Origin: Streptomyces griseoluteus
Lineage (GTDB): Bacteria; Actinomycetota; Actinomycetes; Streptomycetales; Streptomycetaceae
Length of the DNA: 64,000 nucleotides
Assembly: GCF_004784465.1 (NCBI RefSeq)
Contig: NZ_SRRU01000007.1
Location: 249,091-313,090, forward strand
Direction: 5' to 3'
Part shown: piece after piece, positions 59,088-64,000 of the stretch
Numbering within the stretch: position 1 is the first letter of the stretch
How the letters are laid out: every line of letters begins with the position of its first letter
Program-made: the position numbers and the translations under genes
The notes under the pieces: generated by a model
The model's database searches: none
Told to the model about the DNA's origin: nothing
Seen by the model: only the letters and a program-made list of their open reading frames with translations

Positions 59088-60175
59088 GCGAGGCAGTCAC
59101 CCGCATCCAGATCGCCGGCACGGCGGGCACCGAACCCTACGAGGTCCTGGTGGGCCGCCAGTTGCTGGGCGAGCTGGCCGGACTGATCGGCCAGAAGGCC
59201 AAGCGGGTCGCCGTCATCCACCCCGAGGCGCTCGCCGAGACCGGCGACGCGCTCCGCGCCGACCTGGTGGAGCAGGGGTACGAGGCGGTCGCCATCCAGG
59301 TGCCCAACGCCGAGGAGGCGAAGACCGCCGAGGTCGCCGCCTACTGCTGGAAGGCCCTCGGCCAGTCCGGCTTCACCCGCACCGACGTGGTCGTGGGCGT
59401 CGGCGGCGGCGCCACCACCGACCTCGCCGGCTTCGTCGCGGCGACCTGGCTGCGCGGGGTGCGCTGGATCGCCGTACCCACCACCGTGCTGGCCATGGTG
59501 GACGCGGCGGTCGGCGGCAAGACCGGCATCAACACCGCCGAGGGCAAGAACCTCGTCGGCGCCTTCCACCCCCCGGCCGGCGTCCTGTGCGACCTGGCCG
59601 CGCTGGACTCCCTCCCGGTGCACGACTACGTCTCCGGGCTCGCGGAGGTGATCAAGGCCGGCTTCATCGCCGACCCGGTGATCCTCGACCTCATCGAGTC
59701 CGACCCGGAGGCCGCCCGCACCCCGGCGGGACCGCACACCGCCGAGCTGATCGAGCGGTCGATCCGGGTCAAGGCCGACGTGGTCTCCTCCGACCTCAAG
59801 GAGACCGGCCGCCGGGAGATCCTCAACTACGGCCACACGCTCGGGCACGCCATCGAGAAGAACGAGCGCTACAAGTGGCGGCACGGCGCGGCCGTCGCCG
59901 TCGGCATGCACTTCGCCGCCGAACTCGGCCGTCTGGCAGGCCGGTTGGACGACGCGACCGCCGACCGGCACCGCGCGGTCCTGGAGTCCGTCGGCCTGCC
60001 CCTGCACTACCGCTACGACCAGTGGCCCAAGCTGGTGGAGGCGATGAAGGTCGACAAGAAGTCCCGCGGCGACCTGCTCCGCTTCATCGTGCTGGACGGC
60101 CTCGCCCGGCCGACCGTGCTGGAGGGCCCCGACCCGGCCGTGCTCCTCGCCGCCTACGGCGAGGTCGGCCAGTAG
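59084..60175 (+). CDS. aroB: 3-dehydroquinate synthase
   Basis: A 363-residue NAD- and metal-dependent enzyme: VVGVGGGATTDLAGFVAATW, PTTVLAMVDAAVGGKTGIN, AEVIKAGFIADP and the metal histidines in NYGHTLGHAIEK. It performs the second step of the shikimate pathway. It is the last gene of aroC-aroK-aroB; a hairpin terminator follows. A secondary-metabolite paralogue is unlikely in this context. Confidence 0.96.
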   Translation: MSEAVTRIQIAGTAGTEPYEVLVGRQLLGELAGLIGQKAKRVAVIHPEALAETGDALRADLVEQGYEAVAIQVPNAEEAKTAEVAAYCWKALGQSGFTRTDVVVGVGGGATTDLAGFVAATWLRGVRWIAVPTTVLAMVDAAVGGKTGINTAEGKNLVGAFHPPAGVLCDLAALDSLPVHDYVSGLAEVIKAGFIADPVILDLIESDPEAARTPAGPHTAELIERSIRVKADVVSSDLKETGRREILNYGHTLGHAIEKNERYKWRHGAAVAVGMHFAAELGRLAGRLDDATADRHRAVLESVGLPLHYRYDQWPKLVEAMKVDKKSRGDLLRFIVLDGLARPTVLEGPDPAVLLAAYGEVGQ

Positions 60176-60227
60176 GTCCCGTACCGCCCGGTGTGCCCCG
60201 ATTCCCCGCGAGGGGCGGGCACTTCGC

Positions 60228-60268
60228 ACCGCCCCCGGCCGTTTCACCGAATGACGGCCGGGGGCGGT
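60228..60268 (+). terminator. Terminator after aroB
   Basis: A perfect 15-bp stem ACCGCCCCCGGCCGT and its complement with an 11-base loop. The promoter of the next gene (TAGGGT at 60278-60283) begins right after it. Confidence 0.82.
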
Positions 60269-60341
60269 ACCGTTCGGTAGGGTGCGGGCTCCGTACCCGC
60301 CTTCCGGCGCCGAGCGTGTGTACGAGATGGAGTGGCAACGG

Positions 60342-61214
60342 ATGCAGCACGCAGTGGGATCTCCGCTGCCGCCGCCCCACCAGCCGGGGCACGGGCCGCA
60401 CACCACCTGGGCACCGGCCGCGGGGGCGCCACAGGGTCCCAGCGTCCCGCCACCCGGTTTCTCGGGTGCCGTACCGCCCGCGCCGCTCACGCCACCGGCT
60501 CCGCCCGCGCAGGTCCCGGCTCCGCAGCACCCCGCCCCCCAGCACCCGGCGGCCCCGCCGCCCGCGCCCGATGTCTCCGGGCATGTGACGCTGCCGCCCG
60601 GCGGCCCCGTCGGCGTTCCCGCGGCGCCGCCCCACATGGCCGCGCCCGACCCCGCGGCCACCACGCTCGCTGTGCTGCTGATCGGTCCGGCGGGCGCGGG
60701 CAAGACCAGCGTGGCCAAGTACTGGGCCGACACCCGCCGGGTGCCCACCGCCCACATCAGCCTGGACGACGTCCGCGAGTGGGTCCGCTCCGGCTTCGCC
60801 GACCCGCAGACCGGGTGGAACGACCACTCCGAGGCCCAGTACCGCCTGGCCCGCCGCACCTGCGGCTTCGCCGCCCGCAACTTCCTGGCCAACGGGATCT
60901 CCTGCATCCTCGACGACGCGGTCTTCCCCGACCGCCCCGTCGTGGGGCTCGGCGGCTGGAAGCGCCATGTGGGCCCCGGCCTGCTCCCGGTGGTGCTGCT
61001 GCCGGGGCTGGACATCGTCCTGGAGCGCAACGCCGAGCGCTCGGGCAACCGCCGCCTCACCGACGAGGAGGTGGCCCGCATCCACGGCCGCATGGCCGGC
61101 TGGTACGGCTCCGGGCTGCCCATCATCGACAACTCCCAGCTGGACGTCCCCGGCACCGCACGGGTCCTCGACGAGGTGCTGGCCCGCGCGATCGCCAGCC
61201 CGCCGAACTGGTAG
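60342..61214 (+). CDS. P-loop ATP-binding protein with proline-rich N-terminus
   Basis: 290 residues from ATG 60342 (GGAG nine bases upstream). ATG 60327, GTG 60318 and GTG 60282 are in frame, but a -10-like TAGGGT at 60278-60283 excludes the last. The first 110 residues are Pro/Ala/Gly-rich. Then comes a kinase-like domain: Walker A GPAGAGKTSVAKYWA, HISLDDVREWVRSG, and a lid-like region ERNAERSGNRRLTDEEV. It resembles small AAA/gluconate-kinase-type ATPases. The substrate is unknown. Confidence 0.78.
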   Translation: MQHAVGSPLPPPHQPGHGPHTTWAPAAGAPQGPSVPPPGFSGAVPPAPLTPPAPPAQVPAPQHPAPQHPAAPPPAPDVSGHVTLPPGGPVGVPAAPPHMAAPDPAATTLAVLLIGPAGAGKTSVAKYWADTRRVPTAHISLDDVREWVRSGFADPQTGWNDHSEAQYRLARRTCGFAARNFLANGISCILDDAVFPDRPVVGLGGWKRHVGPGLLPVVLLPGLDIVLERNAERSGNRRLTDEEVARIHGRMAGWYGSGLPIIDNSQLDVPGTARVLDEVLARAIASPPNW

Positions 61215-61272
61215 GGACACCGGCCGCACCCCACTCGGCCCCCGCCAACCGGCACAAACCGGTTACAACTTC

Positions 61273-61278
61273 TACGCT
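61273..61278 (+). promoter_or_regulatory. -10 element TACGCT of a leaderless promoter
   Basis: TACGCT ends six bases before ATG 61285 of the M24 peptidase homologue; no ribosome binding site lies between. Confidence 0.5.
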
Positions 61279-61284
61279 CGTGTC

Positions 61285-62391
61285 ATGTCAGAGGTGTACG
61301 CGACCCGCCGATCCCGGCTGAGGGAACGCTGCAACGCGGCCGGTACCGCGGCAGCGCTCATCTCCCGCCCCGCCAATGTGCGCTACCTGGCGGGCGCCGC
61401 GCCCCAGGGCGCCGTCCTGCTGCTCGGCGGGGAGCAGGACCAGTTGGTGTGCCCCGTCCCGCCGGAGGACAGGCCCGCGGACGGGCGCCCCGACGAGTCC
61501 CTGGTCCTGCACATCCTGTCCACGCCCGGCCGCGACCCGGCCGTGGCCGCCGCCGACCTGGCCGGGAGCCAGGGCAGCGAGGCCCTCGCCGTGGAGGAGC
61601 ACCACCTCACCGTCGCCCGGTACCGCGCCCTGGACGCCGTGGCGCCCAAGGTGCGCCTCGCCGGGCTCGGTACGGCCGTGGAGCAGCTCAGGCTGATCAA
61701 GGACGAGGAGGAGATCTCCTGTCTGCGCATCGGCGCCGAGATCGCCGACCAGGCCCTCGGCGAGCTGCTGGAGTCCATCCTGGTCGGCCGTACCGAGCGC
61801 CATCTCGCGCTGGAGCTGGAGCGCCGGCTGGTCGACCACGGCGCCGAGGGGCCCGCCTTCCCGACCTCGGTCGCCACCGGCCCCAACTCCGGCCGCGCGG
61901 GGCACCGTCCGACCGACCGGCGGGTGGAGGAGGGCGACTTCCTCTCCGTCTGCCTGGGCGCCGCCTACCGCGGTTACCGGTGCGAGATCGGCCGGACCTT
62001 CGTGATCGGCACCTCGCCGGCCGACTGGCAGGTCGAGCTGTACGACCTGGTCTTCGCCGCCCAGCGGGCCGGCCGTGAGGCTCTCGCACCCGGTGCCGCC
62101 TGCCGTGACGTGGACCGTGCCGCGCGCCAGGTGCTGGACTCCGCCGGGCACGGCGCGGCCCTCCAGGCGGCCACCGGTCACGGGGTCGGCCTCGAAATCG
62201 ACGAGGACCCGCAGCTCGCCCCCGCGGCCATGGGTAAACTTGACGCTTGCGTGCCGGTCACCGTCGAGCCGGGGGTCCACCTTCCGGGCCGGGGCGGAGT
62301 CCGGATCGATGACACGCTCGTCGTCCGCCCCGAGGCGGACGGCGGACCCGAGCTACTCACCATCACGACCAAGGAACTGCTCGCCCTGTAG
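61285..62391 (+). CDS. M24-family (Xaa-Pro) peptidase homologue with altered metal ligands
   Basis: A 368-residue pita-bread-fold protein: creatinase-type N-domain, then EEEISCLRIGAEIADQAL, GHGVGLEIDEDPQL and EPGVHLPGRGGVRIDDTLVV. In Xaa-Pro peptidases the first ligand lies in a VxDxGA pattern; here the same place reads SVCLGAAY (Cys for Asp). The second, SDxT, reads CEIG (Glu for Asp), and the last Glu of RIED is Asp (RIDD). Activity may be altered or lost. It lies just upstream of efp, as in many bacteria. Start ATG 61285 has a leaderless-type promoter. Confidence 0.87.
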   Translation: MSEVYATRRSRLRERCNAAGTAAALISRPANVRYLAGAAPQGAVLLLGGEQDQLVCPVPPEDRPADGRPDESLVLHILSTPGRDPAVAAADLAGSQGSEALAVEEHHLTVARYRALDAVAPKVRLAGLGTAVEQLRLIKDEEEISCLRIGAEIADQALGELLESILVGRTERHLALELERRLVDHGAEGPAFPTSVATGPNSGRAGHRPTDRRVEEGDFLSVCLGAAYRGYRCEIGRTFVIGTSPADWQVELYDLVFAAQRAGREALAPGAACRDVDRAARQVLDSAGHGAALQAATGHGVGLEIDEDPQLAPAAMGKLDACVPVTVEPGVHLPGRGGVRIDDTLVVRPEADGGPELLTITTKELLAL

Positions 62392-62440
62392 ACAGGTGCG
62401 TGCGCCGGGGTCGTACGTCAGTCCAGGAGATTCCGCAACC

Positions 62441-63007
62441 GTGGCTTCCACGAACGACCTCAAGAACGGCATGGTGCTCAAGCTCGACGGGGGCCAGCTT
62501 TGGTCCGTCGTCGAGTTCCAGCACGTCAAGCCCGGTAAGGGCCCGGCCTTCGTGCGCACCAAGCTCAAGAACGTCCTCTCCGGCAAGGTGGTCGACAAGA
62601 CCTTCAACGCCGGTGTCAAGGTCGAGACGGCCACCGTCGACAAGCGCGACATGCAGTACTCGTACAAGGACGGCGAGTACTTCGTCTTCATGGACATGGA
62701 GACGTACGACCAGCTCCACATCGACCCGAAGGCCGTCGGCGACGCCGCGAACTTCCTGATCGAGGGCTTCACCGCCGTCGTCGCCCAGCACGAGGGCGAG
62801 GTGCTCTTCGTGGAGCTGCCGGCCGCCGTCGAGCTGGTCATCCAGGAGACCGAGCCGGGCGTCCAGGGCGACCGCTCCACCGGTGGCACCAAGCCCGCCA
62901 TCCTGGAGACCGGCCACCAGATCCAGGTCCCGCTCTTCATCACCACCGGCGAGAAGATCAAGGTCGACACCCGCACGAGCGACTACCTCGGCCGGGTGAA
63001 CAGCTAA
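62441..63007 (+). CDS. efp: Elongation factor P
   Basis: A 188-residue, three-domain factor that relieves ribosome stalling at proline runs. The loop that reaches the peptidyl-transferase centre is KPGKGPAFVR, with a Lys at the tip. This is the actinobacterial type for which work unmodified has been described; no modification enzyme is seen in the window. GTG 62441 follows CCAGGAGA. nusB follows after 2 bp. Many proteins here (BluB-CobT, SecD, the ATPase at 60342) contain proline-rich stretches. Confidence 0.97.
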   Translation: MASTNDLKNGMVLKLDGGQLWSVVEFQHVKPGKGPAFVRTKLKNVLSGKVVDKTFNAGVKVETATVDKRDMQYSYKDGEYFVFMDMETYDQLHIDPKAVGDAANFLIEGFTAVVAQHEGEVLFVELPAAVELVIQETEPGVQGDRSTGGTKPAILETGHQIQVPLFITTGEKIKVDTRTSDYLGRVNS

Positions 63008-63009
63008 CC

Positions 63010-63438
63010 GTGGCCGCCCGCAACACGGCCCGCAAGCGCGCCTTCCAGATCCTCTTCGAGGGTGACCAGCGCGGCACCGACGTCATCACGGTCCTCGCCG
63101 ACTGGGTCCGGCTCTCCCGGAGCGACACCCGGCAGCCGCCCGTCAGCGAGTACACCATGCAGCTCGTCGAGGGGTACGCCGACCGCGCCCGCCGTATCGA
63201 CGACCTGATCGCCCAGTACGCGGTGGGCTGGACGATCGACCGGATGCCGGTCGTCGACCGCAACCTGCTGCGCCTCGGCGCGTACGAGCTGATCTGGGAG
63301 GACGAGACCCCGGACGCGGTCGTCCTCGACGAGATGGTGCAGCTCGCGAAGGAGTTCTCGACGGACGAGTCGCCGGCCTTCGTGAACGGCCTCCTGGGCC
63401 GCTTCAAGGAGTTGAAGCCGAGCCTGCGGCGCGAGTAG
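63010..63438 (+). CDS. nusB: Transcription antitermination factor NusB
   Basis: A 142-residue all-helical protein beginning ARNTARKRAFQILFEGDQRG and carrying WTIDRMPVVDRNLLRLGAYELIW. With NusE it binds boxA of rRNA leaders. GTG 63010, coupled to efp. It is convergent with bldD across a terminator. Confidence 0.95.
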   Translation: MAARNTARKRAFQILFEGDQRGTDVITVLADWVRLSRSDTRQPPVSEYTMQLVEGYADRARRIDDLIAQYAVGWTIDRMPVVDRNLLRLGAYELIWEDETPDAVVLDEMVQLAKEFSTDESPAFVNGLLGRFKELKPSLRRE

Positions 63439-63495
63439 TTCTTCGCCGGAGAGCGCCGTCGGGGCGCGGAGGGACTTCGTGTGCCGGCCCGTCAG

Positions 63496-63527
63496 GGCTG
63501 GTCGCGCGGTTCCCCGCGCCCCTTCGG
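63496..63527. repeat. Dispersed Streptomyces intergenic repeat
   Basis: The segment begins GGCTGGTCGCGCGGTTCCCC and continues into CGCGCCCC. I recognise it as a close copy of a short palindromic element found many times between genes in streptomycete genomes. An internal stem GCGCGG/CCGCGC with loop TTCC spans 63504-63519. No function is assigned. Confidence 0.65.
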
Positions 63528-63555
63528 GTTTCTCCGGGCCTGCCATGCCAAAAAG

Positions 63556-63598
63556 GCCGCCGGGGTGGCAGGGAAGATCTCCCCGCCACCCCGGCGGC
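63556..63598. terminator. Bidirectional terminator between nusB and bldD
   Basis: A perfect 14-bp stem GCCGCCGGGGTGGC and its complement with a 15-base loop. A run of five A precedes it on plus, i.e. T on the bldD transcript. Confidence 0.85.
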
Positions 63599-63628
63599 AC
63601 GTTTCTGCTGCTGAACCCGGCGGAGCGG

Positions 63629-64000
63629 TCAGCTGTCCTCGTGGGCGACCGCGCGGCGCGCGTCCGCGTCCAGGACGCCCCAGCTGATGAGCTGCTCGGT
63701 GAGGACCGAGGGCGACTGGTCGTAGATGACGGCGAGGGTGCGCAGGTCGTCCTGGCGGATCGACAGCACCTTGCCGTTGTAGTCACCGCGCTGGGACTGG
63801 ATCGTCGCCGCGTACCGCTGGAGGGGGCCCGCCTTCTCGGCCGGCACGGTGGCCAGCCGCTCCAGGTCCAGGACCAGCTTCGGCGGCGGCTCGGCGGCCC
63901 CGCCCGGCGTGGTTCCCGGCAGCAGCTCCTGCACCGGAACGCCGTAGAAATCGGCCAGCTCGGCCAGGCGCTGTACGGTCACGGCACGGTCGCCGCGCTC
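63629..64000 (-). CDS. bldD: Developmental regulator BldD (5' end beyond the window)
   Basis: Partial: the last 123 residues, minus strand, open at the right edge. The end of the XRE-type DNA-binding domain (ERGDRAVTVQRLAELADFYG) and the whole C-terminal domain are present. The c-di-GMP signature RGDYNGKVLSIRQDD (RxD-x8-RxxD) is intact. BldD bound to tetrameric c-di-GMP represses sporulation genes during vegetative growth. The sequence matches my recollection of S. coelicolor BldD almost residue for residue. About 43 N-terminal residues are missing. Confidence 0.96.
   Translation of the reverse strand, partial: ERGDRAVTVQRLAELADFYGVPVQELLPGTTPGGAAEPPPKLVLDLERLATVPAEKAGPLQRYAATIQSQRGDYNGKVLSIRQDDLRTLAVIYDQSPSVLTEQLISWGVLDADARRAVAHEDS

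Overview
The window is a piece of a Streptomyces chromosome. GC content is very high, codons are strongly biased to G/C in the third position, and many starts are GTG or TTG. Gene content and order match, from memory, the S. coelicolor block that runs from the cobT/cobA genes to bldD, here read in the opposite direction. Two Streptomyces developmental genes confirm the genus: ssgB (complete, 15434-15847, minus strand) and bldD (63629 to the right edge, minus strand, 5' end missing). Nothing looks like an insertion sequence, prophage, CRISPR array or genomic island. This is core chromosome, with the least understood genes between about 7.2 and 25 kb.

Left part, 0-25 kb, holds short transcription units on both strands. 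A BluB-CobT fusion with a very long low-complexity N-terminus is followed by a siroheme/corrin methyltransferase and an rRNA methyltransferase. A Ser/Thr kinase, a small membrane protein, an APH-type phosphotransferase and a zinc-ribbon protein come next. A minus-strand tRNA cluster follows (three Val-GAC, one Cys-GCA, one Gly-GCC). Then come pabB-pabC, a double GNAT protein, a DsbA-like protein, two unknown membrane proteins, a CGNR regulator, ssgB, a TIGR02611 membrane protein, two tRNA-Val(CAC) genes, a DnaQ-like exonuclease, a DUF4365 gene coupled to an unknown gene, thrS, a potassium channel, a HIT protein, a large unknown membrane protein and an EF-G-like GTPase.

Middle part, 27-47 kb, is mostly plus-strand operons: phosphatidylinositol mannoside synthesis (pgsA, an acyltransferase, pimA, a LemA-like gene, all overlapping by 4 bp); pyridoxal phosphate synthase (pdxS-pdxT); a YebC regulator; ruvCAB; yajC-secD-secF-apt; and the stringent-response enzyme rsh/relA. 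A DUF349 protein and a membrane-anchored cyclophilin are on the minus strand, followed by a metallo-beta-lactamase-fold hydrolase and hisS.

Right part, 47-64 kb, is on the plus strand apart from bldD: a VKOR-type thiol oxidase, rarA, rpsD with a long leader, DUF948, a small conserved gene, alaS, yqgF, mltG, aroE, aroC, aroK, aroB, an ATP-binding protein, an M24 peptidase homologue with altered metal ligands, efp and nusB. bldD converges on nusB across a strong hairpin.

Themes that tie genes together: lower-ligand and corrin steps of cobalamin synthesis; chorismate production (aroECKB) and use (pabBC); actinobacterial cell-envelope glycolipids; recombination and fork repair (ruvCAB, rarA, yqgF); protein export and extracytoplasmic folding (SecDF-YajC, cyclophilin, VKOR); translation (thrS, hisS, alaS, rpsD, efp, tRNAs); and two nodes of the sporulation network. 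At least five genes have a TANNNT -10 element 6-8 nt before the start codon, which suggests leaderless transcripts.
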